DNA of 64,000 bases from Ophiocordyceps camponoti-saundersi (nom. inval.) (lineage: Eukaryota; Ascomycota; Sordariomycetes; Hypocreales; Ophiocordycipitaceae), in NCBI GenBank assembly GCA_003339415.1, contig PDHQ01000010.1:248740-312739 (forward strand), read 5' to 3'. The position numbers and the translations under genes were made by a program. Shown one piece after another: positions 9,717-20,731 of the stretch. Below the pieces are notes generated by a model. That model was not told where the DNA came from and searched no databases. It saw only the letters and a program-made list of their open reading frames with translations. Position 1 is the first letter of the stretch. Each line of letters opens with the position of its first letter.

Positions 9717-12700
9717 CTAAGCCCAAATCTTCTTGAACTTTTCGTCAAAGTCCGTCTGCAGCATCTTGAACGCTTCAAGTACCGACGTCAAGCCCTCGGC
9801 CTCGTCCGTTCGCCAACCCAATTCCGACGGAACGCGCGAGCTCTCCGATGGCGTCTTGGCCGCCACCGGCTTCGGCTCCTCGTCGTCGTCGTCGTCGTCG
9901 TCGCCGAGCTCGTCATCCCACGAGTCTAGGACCACCTGCTTCTTGCTCGCCTTGCGAGACGCTGCCGGAGCTGCCGCCTCCGACGTGGCGTTGGTCGTCG
10001 TCGACGCTGCCGCAGCCGCCGCAGCCGCCGCAGCCGGCTCCGGTTCGCCGGCTTGTCTCTCGTCGCGGTCCTCCTGGATGACGTCGCCCGCGTCCTGCAG
10101 GTCCAACATTGCGTTGTCGTCGTCGTCAAGTGGCGACGTCGAGCTGAGCAAGTTCTCCAGACTCGCCACGATGGTGGCTAGGACGAGCGAGAAGTCCTTC
10201 AACAAGAACCAGACCTCACCGCGAGGGATACCGTTGTCCCGCACCAGCGCCGTCAGGTCGCCGTGTTTAAAGAAGTCGTAGATGAAGGCGTTCCATGGCA
10301 CGCCCGCCGTATCTTCTGGGTAGATGCGCACGTGTGGCACTGCCGACTCCTCAAGGAATACACCGCTCCTGACCGTGGAGCAGAGCTCCGAAAGGGATTC
10401 GAAATCGTCCGTGAATCCAGAGAGCGCGTCGAACGACGATCGGAGCCTGGTCGGCGGCAGGTGCTCCACCAACGGCTGCCAGTCCTGTTCGCTCTGCTCC
10501 GGCGTTACGTGAAAACCTGTGAAAGGGAGGCGATTGTCTTGCGTCTTGCCGAGATGCTGCTCGACAAAGGTATTGACGTACGCCAGGTAGATGTCGAGTG
10601 TTTCTTGGTTGTGGTCCAGCAGAATCTTCTTGGCTTCCTCCGGCAGCGGCGGCAGCACAACCATCGACGGAGAATGGCGGGCAATTTTTTTCGCCCGTTT
10701 CCTGTTGTGAACAGGAACCCGAACAAAGAGATGCGCCAGCAGGAGCACCATCTCGTCGAGCACACCCTGTGTGTTCTTGTGGAAGTTGGCACAGAGTCGA
10801 TGAAAGTATCCATCTTGCAGTAGCCCGTGAAGGGCGAAAACGGCATTCTCCGTGAAGTAGAGGTGGCCGACCAAACCTGCAAAGTTGATGGGAGCGCATT
10901 CGCGGGACAGGAGCTTCTGCCTCCGAAGATACTCGATAGAGAAGCGGAGGTGGTGCAACATCGCATCCCGGGCTTCCGGTCCGCCCAAGCAGGTTCGTGA
11001 CTGCTCGAAGAGAGAGTGTACTGCCTTGACGGCGAACTCGGAGTTGTCGGTGTGATGCAGCAGTCCAAGGATCCGCAGCACCAGCGTCGTCGACAGCGGA
11101 AAATGACCTCGCAGGTCCGGAAGTCTCGACGACATGACCTCAAAGGCTCGCTCCGCAGGCATTCCGGTGAAGATGACGTTTCCGAGATAGTCGAATCCAC
11201 GACGACCCGCTCGACCAGCCGCCTGCAGGTAGTTGAGCGCCGTGAGGAAGACGGAATCGCCAAAGAAGACGACCGTCTTGCACGGCATGTTGACACCCAG
11301 CGCCAGAGTTCCGGTGGCGATGACGACGGTTATGAAGCCCTTGCGGAAGAGGATTTCGACCCTGAAATGCCATCAGTACATCTCCCATCACCTCATCTCC
11401 AACAGGGCGACGACTTACGTTTGGCGGTACCTCCGGTTCATGCCGGCGTGATGCACTGCCACGCCACGCACAAGGGCGCTGATGATTCTGGGGTCAACTT
11501 CTGTCCACTTGAGCCTGTCCATCCAATGCGCCAATTCCGAGTCGAGAAGTTTCGTTCGGTCGGCAAAGGAGAACATGTCCAGCGGCGCTTCCGGGTCAAA
11601 ATTCTCCCACTTGTCCGGCTCTGCCGCGCTCGCCTCCTGCATCAATTCCATTTTCGAAGGTCCCTGTTCGTCTCGGTCTCGAGAACGGACAGGTATAGGC
11701 TGCGCTTCCCGCTTCTTGCCCTTGCTCGCGCGGGCCTTCCACTTCTCATATTCGGCCACTTTCCTCTTCCATTCTGGACTGGACTCCTTCCATGCCGACT
11801 CAGCTTGAGCGAGCTGTTCCGCAATGGTGATGAGAGCTTCCTCACAGAAATCTCGATTATAGTTGAAAAGAATCGCCGGAAGCGCGCCGCGACTGTGGAG
11901 CTCATCCAACAATGGAAGTGCCGTCGACATAACGTCCCTTTTCTTGACAACAAACTTGAACCCGAAGCTCTTGGGGTTGACCGCGTCGGCGGGCGAGACA
12001 GAGGGAGAGCGTGGAGAAAAGAGAGACGCCCCGAGATCGTGTCGGACGGCAGAGAATGGCGAGAGCGGATCCCGCATCCATACCGCAAGCACATCCTTCA
12101 AGGCCTTGGACCATGCAACAACCTCCGGCTTCGTGACGATAGCACCAAACACCTTCTCTGGTCTCAGGGAGTCACTCAATGGATAGTCCTTTGTCTGATG
12201 CTTCGACATGCAACGCCAAAGAGTTAGACAGTCGCGCGACTCGAGGGTGATGTCATCGATAGGTCCGCGGTTGCTGTCATGTGTCAGCGCAGCACGTTCA
12301 TGGGAAACAAGCTGTTCTCATACCGATTGGCGAGACCGACGACAGGGTGAATGAAGGAAAAGGCCGAAGTCTCCTCCTGTCCCTCGTCCAGGCCAGGAAT
12401 CTGAGGCTCCGATGCGGCCGTCAATCCCCTAAAGGTCCATCCACCTTCGGGCGGGTTGAACATGAATTTCCGCAGGTCCGAGTACCGAGAAGTGTGCACA
12501 ATCATCTCCAGATCACGGCCTTTCGTCTTCTCGGTTGCTGCGATCCAGTCCCTGAACTCCTGAGGGTTGCCGACGGTTGCCGACAGTGCGATGATGGGAC
12601 AGGGAGCAAGGAGCAGCAACTGCTCCCAAATGACGCCGTCGTCGGCCTGGCCGATGCAGTGAACCTCGTCGAAGATGATCCTCTTGACGCGCCGAGACCA

Positions 12701-15462
12701 CGAATTCGCCTTTCCGGCGTTGGAAGGCGCGAGGAGCATGATTTGGAGCATGTGGGGGACCGTGACGAGAACCTGGCAGCCCGTCGGGTTATTGATCCGG
12801 TGATCTCGGGTGTGTATTGCCCAGACTGACCGACCATCATGGCCGTACGTCTTGGAGAACCGAGCCTGGATTTCGGCGGCGATTTGATTCACGAGAGCCT
12901 TGGTGGGCGCCACGTAGACCAAAACGCCGTCATCGCTCGAACGAAGCACCTTCTTCATCGCGTAGAACGAGATGAAAGTCTTACCGGCCGAGGTCGGCGC
13001 GATCACGAGGAGACTTTTGTCGGCATCGATAGCGTCCAAAACGCTTCTCTGCCACGCATCCGGGAGAAATTGGGGCACTCGGGGATCCGGCGCCGAATCG
13101 AAGCTCCTGTCCAGATATGGGCCACAATGAGTTAACTGGAACTCGATGGGCGAGGTCGGGAGTTTCAGCTGAACTCCCGTGACGGGGGGAAACGGCAACT
13201 TCCTTGCCGTCAACGAAGTTTGCGGAACGAGGTCAGTAGGGAGTTGCATCTGCAGGGCTTCGGAGAATTTAGAGAGCCGGGAAAGGCTTGCTGGAGATAG
13301 CTGCATACGGCTGGTGTCGAGCAACTTGGACCAAATCATGGCCAACAAACCCGGTTCTGCCGGCTGTGAATTAGTACAAGTTAAGCGAGCGAGACTCGAC
13401 ACTGTCTTACCGGGAGCTCTGTTGCCGTTCTTCTTTCCCTGAGATATCATCGAAGCGATTACTTCGCAAATGTACAACGATGCTTCTGCTCCGACACTGT
13501 CCATCTCCTGGCTGGACAAGCCGTTGAAGTACTTGAGAGCTTTCGCAAGGCGCTTGATCAAATTGTGTTCCTTTTGGAACTCACGACAGCGCTCGTCCCA
13601 GTAACTCATGACAGCGCCGGCTTTGTCGCCAAGTTTCTCTTTGCGTACCCTCTGCGCCTCCTCAAGGGCCTTGTCTCGGCCACTTTTGACCTGCTTACTG
13701 TTCTTGCTCTTGGACGGTGGTATCTGTTTTGGTGGCATCTTTTTCCCAGGGCGGGTCTTGCCTTCGCCTTCAACGGGCGTATTATTCGCAGCGGAGATGG
13801 ATGTGACGATGGTTTCTGGATTGATGATCTTACCGGATGCATTTGTCAGGCTGGCCGAGTAAGCAATCGTGTCGGCCATCAGTCTCTGGTTCCTCCTTTG
13901 AACTTTCATGCTCAAGGGCTGGCGTGTATGCTTAGATTCGATGGGCTTCTTGGCATTGTGCCAATGGGTGAGTTCCTGAAAGACTTTGGACGTTTGCACC
14001 GGCTCTGCTGATTCGTCGGCCACGAGGCGAACAGGCTCCAGGAATCCTTCGATGACTGGATGGCTGAAAGGCAAAACGTAAGAATCCAGCCCATTCTCCG
14101 ACACAGCCTGGCCGTGCGGTCGATCTGTCTTGTCGTTAGAGGTTGCTGGCAACCGTGAGGAGATGTCAACCTTGGTCAGCTGGTTGATACGTTCTGCAAT
14201 CTTGGTCGCCTCAGCAGCTATGTCCGGAGAAGGAGACTGATGTGGTAGGTCCCGGTAGACACGGCGAAACAGTCGACCATCAAGAAGATCATAGGCATCC
14301 CACGTTTCCTGAGAGGAGAGGCTCTCGACAACACTGATGCATATATCGGTGAAGAGGGCCAAGAAAGAGTCGATATCCTCTTGCTTTTCACTGTCAAGCG
14401 GCGTGGCGGAAATCGACCTCTGCGCAAGAGGTAAACGTCTCAATACACAGAGATGAAGAACGTAAGCGGAAGCACAGGCTTTGACGCGGTCGCCGCTTCT
14501 GTCCAGAAGCACATTGCAGAGGGCTGTCAGAGATATGACTTCTCTTGCCGAAAGAGGTTTTCCATCTTTCCAGGGAGACCATGAGCCGGGCTCGAGACCA
14601 GCACGGCGCTCCAGCTCAGACAAGGGCTGGAAAGATTCCCTGCTATATGACTCGCTATCATCTATGTCGAGATGGACATTTTCCCCGGCAGGAGACGAGG
14701 AGAAGACTGACGCGAGAACCTGGATTTATCTTGTGTGAGGCTGACGAAGATAACAGTAAAGGGGGGGGGGACAATTACTTACCTTGAGGCTGACAAATTC
14801 GACGTTGTTAATGATGGCTACGCTGTAGCCAGCAGACACGACATGGTGAATGAAGTTTAAGAGGTGAAGGGCAGGAGTTGACCAATAACCATGAAAAGCA
14901 TTGCCATCGAGACACATGAAAAAGCGCAGAGTATTGCGCGCCAGATATTGTTGGAACTCGTCACAGTCGGGGTTCTGAAACTCGAATTGGAGCTCCCGAG
15001 CATCGCGAGAATACTCTTGCAGGTGCCGTATCAATATTGCGCGCGTCAATAGCGGGCAATTCATCGCCAATAAGTCGTCCGACGCATCGTCGTCGTCGTC
15101 GTCATCATCATCATCCGCCGAATCTGCCGAGGGGGGCACACAAAGCTCTTCATGATCGCGAAACCAGACAATGTGGAAGTTCAAGTTACGCTGCTTGAGA
15201 TTCATCAGAAATTTCTCCACCGCATGGATGGCATGCAGCAGCTGAAAGCCGTCTGGGGAAATTCACCGTCAGCAATTGACGACGAAGCTCGAGAGGGAGG
15301 GGATGACGAACCGGTGAAGTCGACCTTGGACTGCTTCAGGCAGTGCAGAAGCAGAGAGTCGCCATGGATGGCAAAGAGCTCCTTTCCGGCGAAGTCTCCG
15401 ACGATGTCGACGCGCAACGGCGAGATGGACTCGTACCAGCTTGTGAGGTCGGCCTCAGCCAT
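9717..15462 (-). CDS. Large DDX60-like DExH-box (Ski2-superfamily) RNA helicase
   Basis: Six-exon model: 14783... more exactly 15312-15462, 14783-15252, 13411-14719, 12324-13356, 11419-12273, 9717-11361, giving 1820 aa in frame. The N-terminal third has no obvious motif apart from an Asp run. The helicase core follows: Walker A APTSAGKT (about residue 760), DEVH box in IIFDEVHCIG (about 870), SAT motif in ALSATVGNP, motif V in ATGTLALGVNMP and motif VI QAAGRAGRRG (about 1328). DDX60 proteins are Ski2-like helicases; in mammals DDX60 is an antiviral and translation-related factor, while the fungal members are poorly studied. A role in RNA surveillance is therefore inferred. The small 54-bp intron at 13357-13410 is supported by a GTAAGA donor and ACTAAT branch, but the frame is also open through it. 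The C-terminal region is acidic and Ala-rich. Confidence 0.88.
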
Positions 15463-16117
15463 AGCTGCGGAAGGATACTGGCGTCCAGCGGCCAGACGGA
15501 GGATTTTTTTTATTGTTCTTTTTTTTTGGTGGATTTTGTGTGCAGAATTTTCAGTAAAATTTTTGTATGAGGCTGCAATTGCCACTGACTGATTCACGGG
15601 GGGGGGCTTGTGGCTTTATTATCACAGAGAGAGGTGTACCGTGTTGGTGGTGGTGGTGGTCAACGACCGTTTGCTGGGGGAGGTATCTGTAGACGTCGTG
15701 GCCCCGGGGGAGGGGGAGGGGGAGGGGCGGGGCGGGGCGGTTGTAGGCGGCAGAAAAAAAAGGCGGTGGGTGAAATTTAGCTGTCAAGTCTAGGTACGGA
15801 TAGTAGCAGGTACAGTGGGGTTTGGAGGCAGGTAGGTGTACGGATAGACAGATAGTAGGTATGTACATATAGCTCTGCCCTGTAATCCGTAGACATGATT
15901 GGTCTTTCGGTTGGAGATGAAACCCAGGGCTTTTCTTTATGACGGCGTTGGAATATCCGGAGCTCTGCCGCTCTGGAGAAGACGAGGACTGCCTGTCTGT
16001 CTAAATACCTACCTGGGTATATTATGTGTACGGATATCTCCTTGCTAACTCTTGGATAATATCCAAGAGCTGATTCACACAGAGAGAACAGAGAAAAGGC
16101 TTCGTCACTGAATCAGA
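15463..16117. other. Intergenic region upstream of the helicase
   Basis: Promoter side of the DDX60-like gene and 3' side of the rhodopsin-domain gene. It holds a T-rich tract (15506-15530), a GGT-repeat tract (15644-15660), a G-rich tract with repeated GGGAGGG (15706-15740) and TACCTA/TAGGTA motifs (about 15789-15797, 16005-16020). No gene is seen. Confidence 0.5.
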
Positions 16118-17561
16118 TTACACTACAACAACAGTCCTCTCTTCGCTTTCCACCTCAGCCCCTGTGCCGCCAGGAGCCCCTTCTTCGCTCAAGTTCCTCT
16201 CGTTCACCTCGTCCTTGTCCATGACACGCTCGGCAGAACCGGAAAGCCAAGCCGTATAGATGCCACGGTGGAGCTGTCCGTCTCCGCATGAGCTTTGTCG
16301 GTATGGCCTGCCCAGGGCCATCTCTGACGTCTGGCCATGCCGCAGGTGGTGAAAGAAGCGCGGGAAGACGGGAAAGCAGCAGGCCAGGATGACCGTGGCG
16401 ATCTCTGCTAGACTAAAGGAGATGTCGTCAGTATAGCAAATGGGTATGTAGGAGCGTGGAACTCAGTGAAGAGAAGGAAAAAAAAAACAGCGTACATACG
16501 CCCACACCCCGACGGGGTATATTGCCCAGGTCATATCGTCGGTGAGCATCAGGAGGATACTGTAGTAGAAGCGAAGAATACTAGAGATGCAACCACTAGC
16601 CACGACCAATGAATCAACAACCGAGTCAAGACTTCAAAGGAGGAGAAAAGAATCTCACAAGAAGCCCGTCGCAAACACGGCACCGGCCGTCATCTTCCTC
16701 TTCAGCGGCGTCTGCAACGACCAGACGACGATGAGCGGAAGGAAGAGGATAGACAAGTCGGACAAGATATTAGACGCAGACGTAGCCAGTATCAGCCCGT
16801 TGGCAGAGACGCAGTTTCCAGAAAGCCAAGGGTTCTCAATCTTCGCTCGAGGCACGCAAGCGAAGACAAAGGCCAACAAGACGGACAGGTAAAACAAGCC
16901 GTTGAGGCCAATGAGCAGGACGAAAGCCCAGTGGACGTAGTTCCTCCTCGCCCCCGTGAAGATTCGTTTCAAGCTCAGCAGCACGGCCGCCTTGGCTGCG
17001 AACATGACGGGAGCGTAGAGCGTCTCGCTGATGTTGGCCAACTGTATCCGCGCCGTCTTCATCAGTCCTCTGCCCGGATTTTTTTCGGACGAGCAGGCCG
17101 AGCCGGTAACCGTACCAGAGCCACTTTCCTCGCGTTGGCTACCGACACCTCCCATTGATGCTGTCCATGGCCGGCGTTGCCGTTGGAGAGCAAGACACCA
17201 CTGAAGGCGGCGAGGCCCAGCTGGAGAGCCGACGAGTTGGCGATATTCGTCTCCGCTTCACACATGATCTGCACGTACCACTGCGAACACTAAGAGGTCT
17301 TTTTTTTTTTCGCTGATTAGAAGGAGAGACTTTCATGACGTCTAGATGGTTTCACTCACAGTCCTCGACGTTGAGCTGCTTGAGAAGCACGTGCTTGGTG
17401 TAAAGACGAACGGCGGTGCAAGTCGTCGTCAACAATAAGCACGTCGTCGCCGTTGCCGCCAACAACGGCTGACCGTTTGGCGCGTTAAGCGGACCAGGCA
17501 CCACGCCCGGCGGAGGCATCAACGCCGGCGTAGTGGTGAGATCGGTCGAAGTCGCCGCCAT
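16118..17561 (-). CDS. Rhodopsin-domain (SAT4/PTH11-like) integral membrane protein
   Basis: Five-exon model: 17360-17561, 17116-17255 (uncertain acceptor), 16659-17041, 16500-16580, 16118-16412; about 366 aa. The order matches fungal rhodopsin-domain proteins: a first TM segment (LLAATATTCLLLTTTCTAVRLY), a VED motif, GQHQWEVS resembling the family's G-x-H-x-W motif, then LYAPVMFAAKAAVLLSLKRIF, LIGLNGLFYLSVLLAFVFACVP and ILSDLSILFLPLIVVWSLQTP. The tail is hydrophilic and Glu-rich. The family is large and accessory in filamentous fungi; some members act as G-protein-coupled receptors in host sensing, but function cannot be assigned here. The exon 1/2 junction only closes in phase with a non-standard AAG acceptor at 17256; the CAG and TAG acceptors nearby give an early stop. 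Confidence 0.8.
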
Positions 17562-18281
17562 TCTGAACGGAAAAGGATCATTTAGCACCTTGTGAGATTT
17601 GACAGGGTAAGTGAAGAATGTCTCGGTAGTTGGCACGGCATACATACATACTATACAACTCCCCTCCCCCCTTATCTTCTACACCTCCTCCGCCAAGGAT
17701 TCCTTGCTTCTCCTCTTTTTTTCGAGAATGGGGGATTTTTTTTCGGATTTGTAACGACGGGAAGAGAAGGGAGAGAGAGAGAGAGATGGGGGCGAACACT
17801 TTCAGCTCTGTTCATGTGGTATTGTTGCCACCCGTGATCACTCTCTGGACCTCGGTTCGGCAACCGGACGGAGACGCAGGCCGAGTCGGGCCTTGTCAAG
17901 GTAGCAGTAGCATATAGACGACGTCGACAGAGAACACAATGATGTTGATGACTTGGGAGCAAGAGAGCGTTGGAAAGTTACTCCGTCATGTCGGATCATG
18001 TCACGATATGTTTTGACTTGACATACGATACAACCAAACCCCCCCCCCCCCCCTTTGGCAGTCGTTCAATCTCGATGGCTTGCTTCGTCGTCGGAATGAA
18101 ACCGGTCTTCCCCGTTTTCGTCGACCGAGAGCCTCAATCTCAGGAAAGGATCGCATCAGGAAAGTTACAGGGTTCCTTTTCCAAGATCCTACGAGAAATC
18201 ACGAAATGCAGACCATTGCTCGAAGCAGGATATCAGAGCAATCTCGCTCATCTGTTCTTCATCTTTCTCTAATTACAGCTT
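17562..18281. other. Intergenic region
   Basis: Promoter side of the rhodopsin-domain gene and 3' flank of the small cysteine-rich gene. Contains a GA-rich stretch (17762-17787) and a C run (about 18038-18053). No coding sequence is recognised. Confidence 0.5.
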
Positions 18282-18626
18282 TTATCCCATGGTAAGCTCA
18301 CGCCTCTTGCCAATGCAGCACGTCCAGCAGGATCCCTTGACGGTTACAAATAAGTTAAACTGCGCGTCATAGGATTGAAAGGGGGGAGAAATTCGAAACA
18401 TCTTCTTACCATTTGAGTAGAGTGCTAGAAGAAAAAAAAACCACAGCGCCGTCAGCAAAGCCAGCCTCATATATGACATGAAAAAGGAGTCACGACTTAC
18501 CAGAAGCTTCGGACACTCGATCTTGTTAGGGAAGCAGGCGTACCAGCAGACGCCCGCTTCCGAAGACGGCGGTGCGGCCATGGCGAATCCGGCGACGGAA
18601 GCGAGGATGGCAAACAAGGTCTTCAT
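18282..18626 (-). CDS. Small secreted cysteine-rich protein (effector-like)
   Basis: Three-exon model: 18501-18626, 18410-18424, 18282-18359, giving 72 aa. It has a clear signal peptide (about residues 1-17, ending AMA), then a mature chain with six cysteines arranged C-x3-C-x6-C, a gap, then C-x2-CC (CWTCC). A similar C..C..CP....CWTCC pattern occurs, as I recall, in uncharacterised small secreted proteins of Fusarium and Trichoderma; the function is unknown. The middle 15-bp exon is the weakest part. An alternative AAG acceptor directly before the GSCWTCC codons would shorten the loop and also stays in frame. A TATA box lies about 106 bp upstream of the start. Confidence 0.7.
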   Translation of the reverse strand: MKTLFAILASVAGFAMAAPPSSEAGVCWYACFPNKIECPKLLVSRDSFFMSYMRLALLTALWFFFLLALYSNGKKMFRISPPFQSYDAQFNLFVTVKGSCWTCCIGKRRELTMG

Positions 18627-18731
18627 CTTGATGAGGGTAGTTTTGGTGGGAAAGAGATTTGCAGACGAGTCTGTGTTGGCCGTTGTTGAAAGTGAGGCTT
18701 GTAGGAGGCTGCTGGGACAGGCAGACGGAGT

Positions 18732-18738
18732 CTTTATA
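18732..18738 (-). promoter_or_regulatory. TATA box of the small cysteine-rich secreted protein
   Basis: TATAAAG on the minus strand, about 106 bp upstream of the predicted start codon at 18626, a normal distance for a regulated fungal promoter. Confidence 0.5.
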
Positions 18739-19432
18739 CACACGGACTGATGCTCCGGCTTCATCGTTTTTTTTTTTCGATCTGCTGCATCGTAGCACTG
18801 ACATGGCTACTCGAGTTGCCTTGTAAACGTATCATCACAAGTCTCTACCGGCCGTAACGACGAGAAGCAACCGTATGATACCTCTCACCTTCAACTAACT
18901 CAAAAGGCAACACACGTCCACGCGTTGATGCAACTGACAATGATTTGCGGCACCGGAGTAAGCACACATCGATCGTGAAGACAGAAAGAGGCGTTGTGCT
19001 TACGTTCCATGTGCGATTCACATTGCATATGAAGCATTCTTTACCCGATTGCTCCTCTGCTCCGGATACCGTCGTATTGAACCGTATCCGCTCATCGAAC
19101 TCTCGTGCGAATCGATGAACAAGACCCCGTAGCCGAGCTCGGAGAGGTGAAGAGACAAAAAGCATGAAGTAACCTACTCTTTGTTCAGACTGAGTATGTC
19201 CTAGTTGTTAGCAGAATCTTCAACAAACTACGGAGTTGAATGGGATTCAGTATCGAGTCAACAGTTTCGTGTTTGTAACCTGCTTACTCTCAACGAGGCA
19301 CAGATCGAAACTCTGACTGTCGTATCCAATGCACAAGAGTCCTTTTTCTTATTCAGACATATGAAAGCTTCTTCGAGTCTCATCACATCATCCATGGCTA
19401 CCTACTTTACCACCTCCTGCCGGTCACTGAAT
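18739..19432. other. Intergenic region
   Basis: Between two small secreted-protein genes, both on the minus strand. No open frame with coding character is seen. Confidence 0.45.
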
Positions 19433-20239
19433 CTATTTCTCAGCTTCCCCCAGACATATCTCTTCACAGGTTGGGAAACCACTCGGTCTGCTGATTACAA
19501 TGATAGCGATGCCCCGAGTAGTCAAGCCCTGATTTCTGAACTCATCCGTCTTGTAAAGCACAGAGGTTGAGTTTACAGCGACTCCCATCTGACCTAGAAA
19601 TCATGTCACTACTCTTGGAAAGGACCGCATATACATATGTGAGAGTGAGAGAGAGAGAGGGAGAGAAAGGGGAAGACTGCCGTACCTCCGCCGTTGCCAC
19701 ATCCGACTAAGCCTCTATTGTTCTCCCCCATGGATGAGTTGGCATCACCGTCATCCAGTGTGTTGGCGATATCTTGGAAAGAGACGGAGGCGTAATTCGA
19801 ACCAACCAACTGGGCAAAGACAAAGGTTTCGTCTTCGCACGCAATCGCCCTCTTACCGCAGTCGTCTACTATCAGCGTCTCGTTCATGGTGAAGAAAGGC
19901 GTCGATAGGCCATAGGCACGGATGGCCCGCGCAATGTTTCTGATGTGGTGAACTCGAACTCTCTTTGGTCACAGTCAGTACTCGACTGTCCTCGTTCGTC
20001 TTATAGAAACGCAAACGGGCTTGACGATCGATATCTAACACAGCAACCAAAAGCCAGACGAGAAAAGAACTTACACTGACGACCCTCGATGGATACACTT
20101 CAATGATGGAGTTGAAGCAGACGCGATTCTCGCTCTCGACCGTAAAGCAGGGTGCTTCAAAGGCTAACGATGTAGCCTGGTGGACGAAGAAGAGAGCAAG
20201 GCTGACCAGAGCCCGTACTGAGATTGTCCAGTTCATCAC
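19433..20239 (-). CDS. Putative secreted protein of unknown family, splice model incomplete
   Basis: Exon 1 (20075-20239) encodes a signal peptide (about residues 1-26) followed by a segment with two Cys, and ends at a GTAAGT donor in phase 0. The middle block is open at about 19693-19963. It reads IARAIRAYGLSTPFFTMNETLIVDDC, then acidic sequence, and ends NNRGLVGCGNGG before a GTACGG donor. A CTAG acceptor near 19604 then allows a last exon ending in TAG at 19433. The join between exon 1 and the middle block is not resolved: the in-phase option uses an AAG acceptor near 19970, because the TTAG acceptor at about 20034 leads to a stop. I do not recognise the family; the Cys pattern and signal peptide suggest an extracellular protein. 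A TATATATA box lies about 75 bp upstream. Confidence 0.5.
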
Positions 20240-20731
20240 ATGAGTTTATCCATCCAAAGTCGCTGCATCAATCTGAAGAGTTGGCGGTTGTAGAGGCGGC
20301 TTCTGTCACGGATATATATAACTCTGAGCCTCCTTTTTTTTAGTTTTCGTATCAGCTTTGCCTCCCTTACAGGCGAAGCGGCACGAACACGAGCATAGGC
20401 TGAAGCTTATGCGGCTCAAGCTATATTCACATGCTTTGCGTTACAACCTCATCTTGACTGAGATGCTATTGTCTTAACTCGGGGTAGCCATGGATGTAAT
20501 CCTGTTGTCTCTGTTTCCCCTTGGACCAACTACCAGCAACGTTTCCACATCAGTTTCCGTGTTGTTGAGAAGAAACAGGTTGCTCCTCATCGATGCCCCA
20601 GACCTGAGACGACAACCATCCAGTTAAACCATGCTTTATATCTCTTCTTCTACCGTCCCCTTTTCCAAGGCGTGGAAAAAACAAGGTTCTAGATGACCTC
20701 CTCTCCACATACATACACGTATATATCTGAA
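20240..20731. other. Intergenic region
   Basis: Holds the promoter of the secreted protein at 20239 and the 3' UTR of the SDR gene. No other gene is seen. Confidence 0.45.
20312..20320 (-). promoter_or_regulatory. TATA-like element
   Basis: TATATATA run about 75 bp upstream of the start at 20239 of the putative secreted protein. Confidence 0.45.

Noticed and set aside
11016..12227. 403-aa open frame antisense to the helicase
   Set aside because: Lies over helicase exons 4 and 5 and their intron; Arg/Leu-rich shadow translation with no domain.
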